Shown piece after piece: positions 11,332-23,340 of a stretch of 64,000 bases of DNA. Source of the stretch: Siphonodentalium dalli (taxonomy: Eukaryota; Mollusca; Scaphopoda; Gadilida; Siphonodentaliidae). Where the stretch lies: NCBI GenBank assembly GCA_032622095.1, contig CP136065.1, forward strand, positions 219,582,151 through 219,646,150, given 5' to 3'. The translations under genes and the position numbers were made by a program. The notes beneath the pieces were generated by a model. That model had not been told where the DNA came from and did no database searches. It worked only from the letters and a program-made list of their open reading frames with translations. Position 1 is the first letter of the stretch, and the number at the start of each line of letters is the position of its first letter.

Positions 11332-11756
11332 TTAAATAATATAATAATAAGTTTTTATATAGCGCTTAACCCAGCTTAACCAATTAATAAATAATTGTTC
11401 TAAGACGGTAATGACAATTATTACCCTGATGAGCCTTAACACTCAGTAACAATCTACTGCTGCCCGGGGACAGGGGAAGGTACAGCCACAATGTGGCTAG
11501 CATACTAACAAGATCTGTCACTGCTCATAACACATGGGTGGTGCAAAACAGTCACAGTATGAGTGTTCTTGATCAAGGGTCACAACTTGGCGTTAAATTT
11601 GAAGAGTGTACAATCCAATGATTGCACGCCAATCAATTCGACCAAGCCACTGCTGTGTGAAACTCACATTAGGCCACCGACGGGCTGCAAACTCCTCTAG
11701 CTGTGTTGACGGCAAAGACAAGTCTGATGCACTAACCACTTGACCCAGAGCTCCAT
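11332..11756 (-). mobile_element. tRNA-derived SINE, minus strand
   Basis: Read on the minus strand, a tRNA-like head (GAGCTCTGGGTCAAGTGGTT, resembling an A box) is followed by about 350 bp. It ends in AAGCGCTATATAAAAACTT and an (ATT)n tail at 11332-11350. A GCGCTATATAA segment before an ATT tail is common in invertebrate SINEs. No target duplication was verified. Confidence 0.55.
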
Positions 11757-12927
11757 ATGGGATGTTTGGTCAATGATGGTTAATAATTAATGGACAACTC
11801 ATTATGACAAATGTTTCAATCAATAGATGGCCAATGAATTTGTTCATGTACATTGAAGCACTGAACACAAAAGCAAGCCAGTGTGTTCATAAATCTAATA
11901 CATCATGATGTCCCGATACTTGATTCTTTACTTTAGCATTGACTGGCTATGCTCATAGAGATTATATTTCATGGTTTTCACTTGTTGAAAATCATGGAAC
12001 TTTTTAATGTTCTGAACAGGAATTTATAACATTGATAAATAACACAGATAATATATTTCTTAGTTAATACCTTTTCCTTAATGTAATTTACCAAATGTGG
12101 ATGTCCCAGCTCTAAATAGCAGGATGCTTAAGATTCACACTGTACTACAACTGTAAAGGCAGCGGCTTCAATTGTTATCCCGCATAAATGGTATTGTAAG
12201 TTATTTTCTGGTTATTGAAATGCTTTTCAAATCATACTACATACATGTATGTAAGACAAATTACAGGTCCATTATTTATTAAACAATCTTTTTCCTTCCT
12301 CTGGTTTACAATGACCAAAACCAATCCAATGGCATGTCTGTAATAGGTCTTTAAGTTGTTATAATACCCACACAAATCACTATCTATATATGTTATGTAA
12401 TGTTCCCAATCATAGTAATATATGTCTTGCAGCCCTCAAAATTAGGAAAAATATCCCATGACAAATTTAATACTGTTGCATGTTAGATGCCACATGTTGC
12501 CATGGCATTTCCCATGGCATTGCTTATTTCCATGGCAAATTTTGAGTACTGTGTCTTGCATTAAGTCAGAGTGTGTAAACACATACTGGTACCATGTAAA
12601 CATACAATCAGACATACTCAATCTATATCATAGCCTCGTTGACTTGTAATTTCTTGGAAGTCATGTGAGCTTCTTCATCTTAGAGTAAGTTAACAAAATT
12701 TTACTACTGCCATTAACTTTTATTTGTTCCTACTGAGTCTTGCTAAGAAATGTGTTGACACTGATGTAATACATTTTGAAAGTAATGTATAATAATATTC
12801 CCTTCTATCTGTTTCAGACTATCATATGCATACCATTTGAATAGTCAATTTGAAGTTTACTGAGACTGGATTTACTGGTAAGTTCAAGAATTTTTAACAA
12901 AAAGGGAGACTGTACCTAAATCCAGCC

Positions 12928-13205
12928 ATTTATGGGGCCATCTCCTACTATATTCAACTGAAAATGTGCAACGAATGAATGAATTTCAGTCAGCGATGAG
13001 TTCAAAATAAACTAATGTACTCCATAAACAATGTAAAACAATATGATCATTATAATGAAAATGAGTAAATTGCCTTTTTGCTCATTTTAGTTATAAATAT
13101 CATATCGTTTTACATCATTCCTAGAGTACATTAGTGTATATTACAATCATCGCTGACTCAAATTCATTCTTTTCTTGCATATTTTCAGTTGAATATAGTA
13201 GGAGA
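12928..13205. mobile_element. Foldback MITE
   Basis: Left and right arms are inverted copies: GGGGCCATCTCCTACTATAT with ACTGAAAATGTGCAACGAAT on the left, mirrored around 13180-13205; GATGAGTTC and TAATGTACTCC are mirrored around 13120-13155. The centre is AATGAAAATGAG. A related but diverged copy lies at 48110-48430, containing GACCATCTCCT and AATGAATGAATTTGAG. There is no ORF. Confidence 0.55.
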
Positions 13206-13660
13206 CAGGGACCAGCCGAGAGGGTGACGTGGGTGAAGAAGTCTCCCTATTCTTGCTCACTTCGCCCTAATTTTGCAGCCGGGCGAAGTATAAGTCACCC
13301 TGAAATTTCCAAAGTTGACCAACGAAAATCGGCAAAATATTCACCCTAATTTACTGCCAACATTGAACATTGATTGAACCCAGTTATCCATTGACACTGT
13401 TGTAGATAACACCATAGTTACTATTAACATCTGTATTAATCTGATTTGGGAGCATATTCACACCTGAGTGTTGATTGCAGACAGCTGTGAATACGGGTTA
13501 GTCTCCGAATGCCAGTCAACTTTAAGTGTGAAAATTAATTAGTGGGATGTCCTTCTCGATCTGGATTGACGCAGGTCATTATCCCAGCCCAATCTTTCGC
13601 CCAAGTGGAAGTTTATGATAATAGTCGAATGAACAATTGGACGTTGAGTTGAGGTTTTTA

Positions 13661-15000
13661 TTAGCTCACCTGAGACGAAGTCTCCGGTGGAGCTATAGTC
13701 ATCACTCCTCGTCCGTCTGTCTGTACGTCTGTCCGTCTATCAAGAATCATCTTCTTCTACAGTACCCTAAGGCCAAATGGGTTCATATTTGGTGTGGATG
13801 TTCCCTGGTTGACTCAGACTCAGATTTGTTAAAATAAGGTCACTGAGACAAACAGTTGCGAAGCTTGGGCCATAACTCTTTCCCACCATAGTAATTCTTA
13901 AAACAACTTCTATTCAAGAACCATCAGGCCTATTTAGCTTATATTTGGTATGGAAGGTCCTTGGGTGACTGGGGGTCAGATTTGTTCAAATGGGGTCAAA
14001 TAGGGGCAGAATCAGGGACATAACTCTATTCTCCCTAGTAATTATTAGAACGACTTCTTCTCCAGAATAATTTGGCTGATTTAGCTAATATTTTGTATGG
14101 TGGGTCCTTGTGTGACTGGGGTTCAGATTTGTTCAAATGGGGTCAGTGTGTCAAATAGGGGCCGTGTCAGGAACATAACTTAAAAAAAAATAATTAAAAA
14201 AAATATATTTTAAAATTTAAATCCTTGCTCATATTTAAAAAAAAAAACAATTCCGAATGAACAATACAAAAATATTGTTTTCACTTTTAACCCCTGATTT
14301 TTTGTATTTTTTTAGACGCAAAATACCCCATTCCACCCCTTCCCCTCCACACCCCTGTCCCAACTAACACCCCCCCCCCCCAATCTGTACCGCCCCTGCA
14401 CCCAGCCACCCACTGCAGTCATGAAAAAAAAATATTTAGAAAAACTGATACCATTGTAACATCAATAGAGTATGGTATTAGCCCCAGACAGAAAGAGTTA
14501 ATAACACAGTCATCAATTCAGATATTATCTAGCTGGCTGACAGGTAGGTGTAAACATTCATGCCCTGTGTGTATCAAAACAAAATGCTGTATGTCTGACA
14601 TTTGCAGAATGAGGTCCCCATAGGGTGAATTTAGTGATGTTACTCTGCACAGTAGGTTAGCATCACCAAATACACTCTCCAGGGACCTCATTCTGCTTAG
14701 GCCTCATCTTCAGGGAAGTATACAGGGTCTTAAATTGACATTTCTACTTACTTTTTCCATTCTGTTCAGTTTCTATATCCCCTAATTTGCTGAAGATAAA
14801 ATTGATAATTGAAGTGCCCAATGGGTGCACATCACCAATTAACTGGACAACTTCAATCTGTTCCTATGTCTCCCATAGCAGTTGAGGCCTAAGCATAATG
14901 AGGTCCCCAGATGGTGAATTTGGTGATGCTAGCCCACCTTGCAGGATTGCAGCACTAAATTCACCCTTTAGGGACCTCATTCTGCAAAAGTCGGACACTA
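13661..15000. mobile_element. TTAGCTCACCTGAG-type bivalve element with internal foldback
   Basis: It starts TTAGCTCACCTGAGACGAAG, then a GTCC/GTCT tract and ~145-bp tandem units with TTTGGTATGGAAGGTCCTTG and GGTCAGATTTGTTCAAATGG. A low-complexity A/T and C-rich stretch (14170-14410) follows. Then come inverted pairs of GCAGAATGAGGTCCC and GGGACCTCATTCTGC (14605-14620, 14683-14697, 14898-14911 and 14973-14987). The same order of pieces recurs at 36318-36730 plus 38330-39065, where the copy is interrupted by another element. Confidence 0.6.
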
Positions 15001-15079
15001 TATTCAGGCTTGGCTGTTCCACTATTATATTCTTAACCACCACCTATCCAGTTGTACTCATTATACCCTGATTTGCAAA

Positions 15080-16130
15080 GAAAACTGGGGGGGGGGGGTA
15101 TATTGGATTGAATTTGTCTGTCAGTATGTCCTCCCATCCATCCCTCTGTTGGGATGTCTCCATCCGTCCATCAATTTTGTTCTTCTCCACATACATATTA
15201 AAGACCGAATGGGTTTATATATTTTGACTCACATTCAGATTTGTTCAAATGAGTTCATCAGGTCATATAGGTGAGAAGCCAGGGCCATAACTCTTTCCCT
15301 CCATAGTAATTCTTCAAAAACCTTCAGGCCTATTTAGCTTTTGGTATGGAGGGTCCTTTGGTGAGTGGGGTTCAGATTTGTACACGTGAGGTCATTTTTA
15401 GGAAACTTTGAGGAAAATCAGTTTTCTTCAACTCTTAAAATCTACCGTTTGAAATTTCTAGATGAATGGATCTCATAGATGGGGATTCACATTTGTTCAA
15501 ATAGGGGCAGAGATAAGAGATTTAACTCTCAACCACCCACTCTACCTGTATGTATGCTGTTTGATACTGGTATAATAATATATAGATTCCTATTGATTTC
15601 TAAGCTGCCTGGGTGGGGGCAATGAGGCCGTAGATTTGATTTTTCAACCAGTAACAGTCCATATTTTCCTACTTCGGGTTAAACTGTTCGACCGAAATAG
15701 CCACAAATTTTAACATGCTTCCACCACAAGGACCATCAGGTCTATTTTGTTGATATTTAGTATGAAGGGTTTTTTGGTGTCTGGTATTCAAATTTATTCA
15801 GATGTGGTCACCAGGTTAAATAGGGTGGGACCATGGACATAACTGGTTGTTTCTATAGTCATTCTTAAATTGTCTTCTCAAGAGAGGTTGGACTATTTAA
15901 CTTACCTATAGTATGAAGGATCCTTTAGTGACTGATATTCAGATTTGTTAACATCAGGTCAACCTGTTAAGAAATGACGGGGCTATGGGGAGTTAACACT
16001 TTTGTGTTTAAAAAATCATTGAAATACCAAATTCATTAAAACATCTATCTTTGAACTACCTAACTGATTAATCTGACATACATGTATGGTGTTTTGGGTC
16101 CATGGATAAATGGGCTTCAAACATGTCTAA
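15080..16130. repeat. Dispersed repeat DNA with decayed ~140-bp units
   Basis: Decayed copies of CAGATTTGTTCAAATG and TATGGAGGGTCCTTTGGTGA follow a G-run and the segment CCATCCCTCTGTTGGGATGT. The units are related to those at 13661-14180. No gene was seen. Confidence 0.45.
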
Positions 16131-16274
16131 ATGGTTTTATAAAAAGGTGCTTGTGAGATTGGAAATTTCAAAAAATTTAGAAAGTTTGAGATGTCGGTTG
16201 TGAAATTCCAACCCAAGACTTGGGAGTCTGGAGCCCGGTCGGGAGGGGACTTGTTGAGCTGGAGTAGGGGTGAT

Positions 16275-16340
16275 CAGTAGTGTACAGTGGGTAATTCCAA
16301 GGTGGATATTCACCTTGAAATTACCCACTGTACACTACTG
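16275..16340. repeat. Near-perfect 66-bp hairpin
   Basis: CAGTAGTGTACAGTGGGTAA and its complement form arms of about 30 bp around a short GGATATT loop. It is isolated, with no partner copy recognised in the window. Confidence 0.7.
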
Positions 16341-16672
16341 AAGCCTCTCTAGCCACATATCGTGTTTAGATCTCCTTCTTTTAAAGTGATTATGAAAAGT
16401 TCTGACTATTGTGGTCTCCAGAGTCCCAGTCTCATCAGTCTTTGCAGTCTGGTGAGCGACCCCACAGTCTTTGACTGTCTTGTTCATATCCATTATTTAC
16501 ATAGCTTACTCATTTTATATGTGAAATTATATAATTATATCAGATTATATACAATAATATAATTCTAGTCTAATGTCCAGACAAACGACCCATTGCATCG
16601 AGAAACTCCATTTTGTCAATTTCTCCTCCTCTTTGAACTCGCTTATAGTGGCCGATGCTGTTCTCGATGGCT

Positions 16673-17011
16673 CTATATTTTCTCTTTCTTGGAGCAACTT
16701 TTCCACCACATGCCAATTGAATATATGTTGTACACAGTCCTAGAATCTGACTTGACAATCTGCTTCGTTTTCGACATTATGAGTTCTGCGCTGAGTTTGT
16801 CGGGATCTGCTTCGTGATTATGCGGCTTTCCTACACTTGTCACTATGTCATCCTTGGTGTTGACTGTACCTGGACACCATCTAACGCAACATGTCCAGTG
16901 GATACTGTCACTCTTTCTAGTTTTAATACGATATTTGTGACAATCAAACAGCAGATTCCTCCCTCCTTTTCTGTTCTCGATAAATGAAACATTAACCTGA
17001 ACATTAGCCAT
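16673..17011 (-). CDS. FLYWCH-type zinc-finger ORF (fragment or small gene)
   Basis: This is an intronless 112-aa ORF. Residues about 10-66 fit a FLYWCH zinc finger: ENRKGGRNLLFDCHKY near the start, then HWTC (38-41), a second cysteine in RWCPG, and the terminal HNH (about 64-66), giving the C..C..H.H zinc ligands. FLYWCH domains bind DNA or protein and occur both in host proteins and in Mutator-like transposases. No transposase domain follows. Downstream, a different frame (16570-16758) has a basic stretch PRKRKYRAIENSIGHYKRV that could continue the protein after a one-base shift, so this may be a broken gene. No TIRs were seen around it. Confidence 0.5.
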   Translation of the reverse strand: MANVQVNVSFIENRKGGRNLLFDCHKYRIKTRKSDSIHWTCCVRWCPGTVNTKDDIVTSVGKPHNHEADPDKLSAELIMSKTKQIVKSDSRTVYNIYSIGMWWKSCSKKEKI

Positions 17012-17293
17012 TATTATGAAAGATTATGAGAATATCACTGAAGTTGAAGTAAATTGCCTTTGCATGCATTTATATAGGTCGATTTGAGTTCAGGTTGTTC
17101 ACTCAAGGTACAAACATGCTTATATCGTTCACTCACGGAACTAACATACACTAACTACGTACCGGTGATAACTAACTTCTAGGTTGGTCTCGTTCGGGAA
17201 ATGACACTTGAGACAATTTTTATTTTCAACCAATTGAGGCGAAATGGTGAAGTTGGGGAGCAACGCATCACCAAAAAATTACATCTTTGTAAA

Positions 17294-17615
17294 CAAGTAC
17301 AAGTTGAAGGGTCTCGGTGGCTCAGTCGGTTAGGTACAACTCAAGGCCCTCCAGTGCTGGCGATGAGGGTTTAAATGTACATGTTTCCATGATCTACTTT
17401 GTAACTTAAAATCTATATCTGGTGGAGTTTCCAGTTACATGCCAATGGCCAGTGGTTTGCCGCTCATGGTCGACGAGTTTATCAGCCATTGAAATCACTG
17501 TCAGATTAGCCGTAAGTGTGCAGATTGCCTCCACCACTAACGTTTGCAATGTTGTGATATAGCCTTAGTTGCTGAAAGTGGTATTAAACCCAAATCAATC
17601 AAGTACAAGTTGAAT
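17294..17615 (+). mobile_element. tRNA-derived SINE with 15-bp target-site duplication
   Basis: The SINE body is about 17309-17600. It starts GGTCTCGGTGGCTCAGTCGG, which contains an A-box-like TGGCTCAGTCGG. Its 3' region holds GTTGTGATATAGCCTTAGTT and GGTATTAAACCC and ends in a short AATC-type tail. The 15-base sequence CAAGTACAAGTTGAA occurs immediately before (17294-17308) and after (17600-17614) the element. That is an intact target-site duplication from LINE-type target-primed reverse transcription. The perfect duplication implies a fairly recent insertion. Confidence 0.85.
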
Positions 17616-17677
17616 GTGTCTAGCTTGAATTGACTGAAGCATTTTAATATGTGGTGGGATTACTGTAATGATCCATG

Positions 17678-18235
17678 CACGGGGTAGGAACTGCTCCGCG
17701 AGGCTGATACCTCTTCCGATCTTCGGTCCAGTTCTTATCCGATCTGGTCAATGTCACTGGGGATTTTCCCATGGTAAATAACGCAAGTTTTACACAACAG
17801 AGATATATATGCAGTTCATTTGTTGTATATACCTTGCCAGCTACCTCAACTATCGAGACATACTAGTTGGAAATTGTTAAGTAAATGTGGAATAGTAGAA
17901 TTTATCCATTTTAAGAAATGTTCCAGTTCACTAGTGATGGGTCCCAGTTCACCATTGATAAGATCCGTTCACTACCCGAACATCTATGCAACAGACTTTT
18001 GGTAAAATAAGTGTGCACATGTGTATGTTTGAACTATAACTTCACACTGGACTCACTTTTTTTTAAATTTAATCGCTAATGGTTATTGCGATACGGTAGT
18101 TTGGTACACGATGTAAAGCACGTCTGTTTTGGAACAAGTACAAAAAACTTGCAAGTGAACTGGACACGGATCGATAGTGAACTGGACCGAAAATCACAAG
18201 AGGATCTTTTCTCATGGAGCAGTTCCTACCCCGTG
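17678..18235. mobile_element. Small DNA transposon with 20-bp perfect TIR and CCATG duplication
   Basis: The left end CACGGGGTAGGAACTGCTCC is mirrored exactly at the right end. CCATG flanks both sides (17673-17677 and 18236-18240). Subterminal copies of TCCAGTTC / GTGAACTGGA occur in both halves (near 17728, 17920, 17943, 18157, 18178). The interior has no plausible transposase. The 5-bp duplication does not settle the superfamily. Confidence 0.75.
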
Positions 18236-18240
18236 CCATG

Positions 18241-19530
18241 GCTGCATCTATTGCTTAGTTTATACATTTGTTGCAGTGACAACTTTTGTGAATTATCAGG
18301 ACGTTCTGATCTTAATGAAGTGGAATGCAGGTTTTTACGTACAAGTTATGACCACTTACCTCACGGTTACATCTCCATAAAAACAGTCCACATGACAGTT
18401 AATCCTTATATTTATATACATTTAGCGAAAAAGCTACTTTTGTAAATGTATTTAAATTGAAAAGTGTATCGTGACGAAACCAGCCCAAAATATCCCATAG
18501 CACCCTTGGCAAAAGTTAACAGGAACAATTTCTCTTTATATTGAAACCCGATGATTTATTAAGTCAATCCTGCGCGAGTCCAAATGCGCCCAAAACATTA
18601 CACGTTCGTCTTTCCAAAACCTATGACGCATCGATGTAATTATGAGGCTGCAGTTATGAGCTGTTGCGCGTTCACTGAGAAATAATTGCAACTAGCCACG
18701 TGGGCGCCGACCAATCAGAATGCTGGATTTAGTAATAATCACACTTAGTATGTAAATTTATTCAGATAACACTGTCTCATATGATCTATAAATAGACTGC
18801 CAAGTACTTAATTCATTATAATCTCAGTAAGAGTTATGTAAATTAACATGACTCTGGGATTCCAGGAGTTGAATGACACAAGGGAATTACAGCTAAACTC
18901 ATTCGGCAAACCTCACAAGTCTCCATCCCATATATACTGTCATAGGTCAAGGAGTTCAGCATGATACATGTACAATTCAAATGGCAGATTTCAGTGCAAC
19001 ATGGAGATCGATGAAGTTTGATGATTACGAAAGTTCGAAAGCACATTTTAAAGAGTTACTCCCAATTCCACCACTCATCACATTCAATGTATCCCATCCA
19101 TCAGTATTTATGAGGACAATGAGATGCATTCATATTCTGCAGAAGACAAATTAATATGGCTAGGTAATATACAATCCATTGCGTTCAGTTATTAATTGTT
19201 TTTTTTTTTGTTGGTTTGTTACAGTTACCAATTTAAGTGTTTCCTGAACTGTTCTACCTCTTCACTGTTGATATACTCGATCTAACAATTCGATTCAAGA
19301 TTCGATGTGATTTTGAATCTATTGCTTAAAAATTAAAATACCCGATTCGCAGGGCACTAGGTCAATGAAGACAGACTTTCATGGGTCAGAATAGACTACC
19401 TAGTTGAAGCATTTTTGGATCAACTTGACAAAGTCAAGTTTGAGCTATTGCCATGGGTTGGCATCCGTCATCTGTGAGTCCATCCATGATTCATCTACAA
19501 TTTCCTGTAGCACAGTCTACAAGTCGCATA
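18241..19530. other. Intergenic DNA, nothing recognised
   Basis: AT-rich sequence with only short random ORFs. No repeat ends, exons or RNA genes were recognised. Confidence 0.5.
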
Positions 19531-19970
19531 TCTCATCCAATCCTTTTGGAACTTCATATAGATCTTTGAGGTGGCCTCTAAATGGGAGCCATTGATCTTT
19601 TCAGAAAGTTGTTGAAAAACATGGCCACCAGCAGCCATCTTTGATTTCAAATTTGAATATATCGGCACACCCTGCAGCCCACATTTTTTGGAGGACTGTT
19701 TTAAAAACTTACAGGCATGTTTAGGATCACCTCTAGATGGGAGCTATATATCTTGAATGATTTTCTGTGAAAAACATGGCCTTTGGCAGCCATCTTGGAT
19801 TTTATTCTTTGCATGACTAAATCCTTTGGCATACCCTACAGGCCACATCCTTCATCCTTTCAAAATATGTTAAAAAACATGGCCTCCTCCAACAGCCATC
19901 TTGGATCTTGAATTTTAATCCATCAGCACATCCTGTTGCCCGAATTTATTGGGGTATTGTTTTGAATTTA

Positions 19971-20535
19971 GGCCAAAAAAAAAGAAGGTTTTAGTTCTCA
20001 GGCCCTGCCGCATTGAATAAAAAGGGCTGCATTAGGCCTTTTTATTGCAATGCCTGATGTTATGACAAAAAAAACTTACGAAAAAATAAATTTGAAAAGT
20101 AGATTTGAAGTAGATGACTACAATTAAGAAAATGATTAGCTGATCCTCATGCTCTTCTTACAATTAGTCATTGTGAACAACTTACACTAATAGTAACTTT
20201 ATACAATTGAAAGGCACAGGACTAAATTCAGGATCACATATTAGAATGGGGAGGTATCAGTTTTTAGACAACAATAACAGTAGTTAATGTCAGGGGCATT
20301 ATATAATGCTAGGTAATCCCAAGTCATACACTGGTAGTACAATGTCATTTTTATATAAGACTAAATGAGTTTATATGCATAACAGTTCCCTCTACATTTC
20401 TGGTTATTACTAGACAGAGGAAGGTATCTGTGTCCATGCTCACTATGCGCAAATAAAAAATAAAAATAAAACCCTCCCTCCCTCCCTCATTGATTTGAAA
20501 ATAAAATTGCCCGAGAAAACTTTTTTTTTTTGGCC
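19971..20535. mobile_element. PIF/Harbinger-like MITE with TTA duplication
   Basis: The 565-bp insertion begins GGCCAAAAAAAAAGAAGGTT and ends with an imperfect inverted copy (...CTTTTTTTTTTTGGCC). TTA is duplicated on both sides (19968-19970 and 20536-20538). The paralogous block at 31670-31700 reads straight through this point with a single TTA, so it represents the empty site. A 3-bp TTA/TAA duplication is typical of PIF/Harbinger. Confidence 0.75.
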
Positions 20536-21107
20536 TTACAAACATGTTCAGGATCAGCTCTAGATGGGAGCTCTCAAATTTGAATGAATAGGTACAGTTT
20601 GCCATATAAGGTGATGTCAAGGTCGGTTAAAATGGCGATGGTGAGTAAACAAACCAACTTAACATGGATTCGTTCAATGATCATTATGATGTTTTCTCAC
20701 GATTTTCAGCCATATAATGCAATGCAAAGCAAAGACAAGATTGCAGACGGAGAGGGGTTGCTGAAGGGAGTTACGATGCTGTGTACTCAAGATGACGACG
20801 AATAAAAATATAAACAAGTGGATGAATAATGGTATATTGTTCATATTAAAAACATCATGTTCACTACTCTCGAACACTAAACTCCTAATTATGATAGCAC
20901 TGTCATAATATAGATAATGTTCCTAATGGTATATAGCCTTACTACGTCCCTAATGGTGCATAGTCAATATTTGTGTTTGGATATATATGTAAATATATAT
21001 ATAAATTTCTGAATATAACTTGGTAACTAAAACATCAATCGAAATTCACCCACAATCTTCATTTTAAAAATTATTTCATTCATAATATGTAACCTCTGAT
21101 GTACCGA

Positions 21108-21171
21108 GGGACTCACTTGGTTTAGCTGCAATTATCCTTGTAAGCTACATGGTTCGAATCCATGGGGTTCC
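21108..21171 (+). pseudogene. tRNA-like sequence (degenerate, Thr-TGT-like loop)
   Basis: It contains a perfect B-box GGTTCGAATCC at 21151-21161, a loose A-box region (CTTGGTTTAGC) and an anticodon-loop-like CTTGTAA. The anticodon and acceptor stems do not pair well. A second copy lies at 32166-32229 in the same repeat block, so it is more likely a tRNA-derived repeat head than a functional tRNA. Confidence 0.4.
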
Positions 21172-21405
21172 AATTGACGAGGTTTTATGCATATTATAGA
21201 AATAATTTTCTAGATATGTGTGTTACATGTATATACATGTAATTGGATTTTGTGTCAAAAACTGTTATTAATTAAATTAAATTAAAATTTGGCCAATCGG
21301 TAAAAGCCGATGTTCAACTAATAGGTCAGATTTAATATGCGATGGGCTATTATTGGCTGATTCCGATTATCAAAACATCACTACTAACTTCCTTATTTTC
21401 CACAG

Positions 21406-21500
21406 GAAAATATCCATAATGTCAATGACCCAGCCAATGACTTCAATTGGCAGTGAAGAGGTTAATAACGGTTGCAACATTTATGGCTCAAAAGGAGAAT
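21406..21500 (+). other. Possible isolated exon or gene remnant
   Basis: A 95-bp stretch lies between a good acceptor (CCTTATTTTCCACAG) and a good donor (GAAT|GTAAGT). One frame is open (KISIMSMTQPMTSIG...YGSKGE); the other two have stops. It resembles no family I recognise. Joined directly to the exon-like segment at 22263 it would create a stop, so the gene model is not established. Confidence 0.2.
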
Positions 21501-22262
21501 GTAAGTATTATCCAGGAATGTTTTTTGAAGTGATAAAACTATAAGATAGTGAAAGGCAAAGGGATTTCAATGATCGTGAGTCAATGTTCACACAATGCAA
21601 TGGATCGTTGATGTTCTGCAGCTGTCATTTCTAAGAAGAAAACAGGCCATAAGATCGATTAAAGAGATTAGAAAATCCAGAAATATTAGGTTATTATTAG
21701 ATGGAAAAAAAACAGATGAGAAAAAACAAAAACAGGCATGTAAAATTCAACTGATATTTAATAGTGATAATTTCAGACTGGCTGATCATGCTATTACAGA
21801 AAACACAATATCGGAACTAGTACTATTTTGAACACTTCCTCAAATCATTGATTAAAAAGTAAATGTTCCTCCATTGATAGTCACTGTCTATAATTTGTAT
21901 GCGTCCAAGTTGCATGTAAAATTTGTCAAAATGACAATGCTACCTGTATATTCACAAATAATCACCAACGCAAATTTTTTATATCAATTTAACACTGAGA
22001 AATATGATGAATGAATATTTAAAATGACTGCTTCAACTTTTGGAGCATTTTGTATCATTCTCTTGAATAACTACAGTAATAAATTAATTCCATGTTCATT
22101 AACTGGTCTATACGCTGTTGTGTGACAAACCCGCTTTCGAGCAGGCAACAAATCACGAGCAGCCGCAGTGTAACCTCTTGTTTAAATTGTACTTCATGTT
22201 ACTATTGTTAATTGCATATCAAAAGAAGTTTCAACTGATTTTAATTTTAAATTAAATTTCAG

Positions 22263-22328
22263 AGTTCCATTGATGATTACAAGTATGAAAAGATGGCACC
22301 ACTAAGGCAGCCTTCGATATATGACTGA
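22263..22328 (+). pseudogene. Exon-like terminal segment, copy 1
   Basis: The acceptor TTAAATTTCAG is followed by an open frame SSIDDYKYEKMAPLRQPSIY-D and a stop. The same arrangement, acceptor included, recurs at 23341-23442. Two tyrosine contexts (DDYKYEKM and SIYD) and the position after an acceptor suggest the cytoplasmic tail exon of a membrane protein. The parent family is not recognised, and no upstream domain exons were found. Confidence 0.3.
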
Positions 22329-23340
22329 AGAGAGCATGATAAATTTTGAATACACCGCTCATAGCAAGGGAATGCAGACAGTGAATGTAAACACCCCAAA
22401 ATAAGTAAGTTCCCCCTGCATATTACACTGTATCTCAAGAATCATGGCGGCCATTGTGTCACATTCCATAATCCATTGAAAGATCCATAAATGAGTTGAT
22501 TATCGCTCAAAAAATACCCAATTAAAAGTTAGCCCATATGTTTATCAGAGGGGGGCTTATGTAAGCACCTCTTTATATACACATTCCAAATATTTTGAGT
22601 GGGCAACAAATCCGGTGTCTCACTCAAATGTGGGCAACAATTGTATAGTTTGCATTCGCCCTTTTGTTTCATTAAAAATTGGGTCCTGTTCGACCCAGGT
22701 TTTGTGTTTACACAATAGTAGTAAGCGAGCAGCCGTGATGTGGTGTAACATCTTGTTTAAATTGTACTTCATGTTTATTATACCGTTACTCTCAAAGAGA
22801 ATGTGGGGTATACTGGATTCATTCAATCCTTCACAACGTCCGGACATCTATCCCTCTGTTTTTCCTTCTGTCCGGGCAGATGTCTCCACCACCGTTGGAC
22901 GAATCTCAATGAAATTTGGTATGGATGTTCACTACTATGAGGGCAATCAATTGAGTGTTCAATCATATTTTTTCCAGGTTTCTGTTCTGGTCATCATTTA
23001 TAAATTTGGAAGTGTTGGTTTTTTGTCTGTATCGCCACCACCATAGCACCAGTTGACAGATTTCAATGGAATTTGGTATGGATGTTCACTATTATGATGG
23101 CAGTCTGTTGAGTGTTCAATCGTTTTGTTCATGTTTTCCATTCTACAGTTATTTATCTGTGTTTATTTGAAAATGTTAGGGGGTTATTCCCGTTCAAGCA
23201 GATATCTCACCCATACTTCGTCAGTTCGAATTTACCACCATGGTGGTATGCCAACACCACCGGTGCAGTCTCTTGTTAATTGCATATCAAGATCAGGTTC
23301 AACTGATTTTAATTTAAAATTTTAATTTATGCTCTTTCAG

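Larger units (their letters stand above)
19540..21265. repeat. Duplicated repeat block, copy A (paired with 31560-32305)
   Basis: Several ~150-bp units containing GGCCTCCAGCAGCCATCTTG-like sequence (19600-19960) are followed, after an insertion at 19971-20535, by a segment running to 21265. The order matches 31580-32300. The block includes a plus-strand stretch at 20630-20802 that reads as a 57-aa peptide ending QDDDE; in the other copy the frame is broken, so I do not call it a gene. A tRNA-like segment lies at 21108-21171. Confidence 0.7.

Noticed and set aside
20584-20805. 73-aa ORF ending QDDDE
   Set aside because: The paralogous block at 31780-31950 has the frame broken before the end, and the block is repetitive, so coding is unlikely.
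22615-23046. 143-aa plus-strand ORF
   Set aside because: It runs across a duplicated segment into a bivalve dispersed repeat (CCATCCCTCTG-type units) and shows no protein family features.
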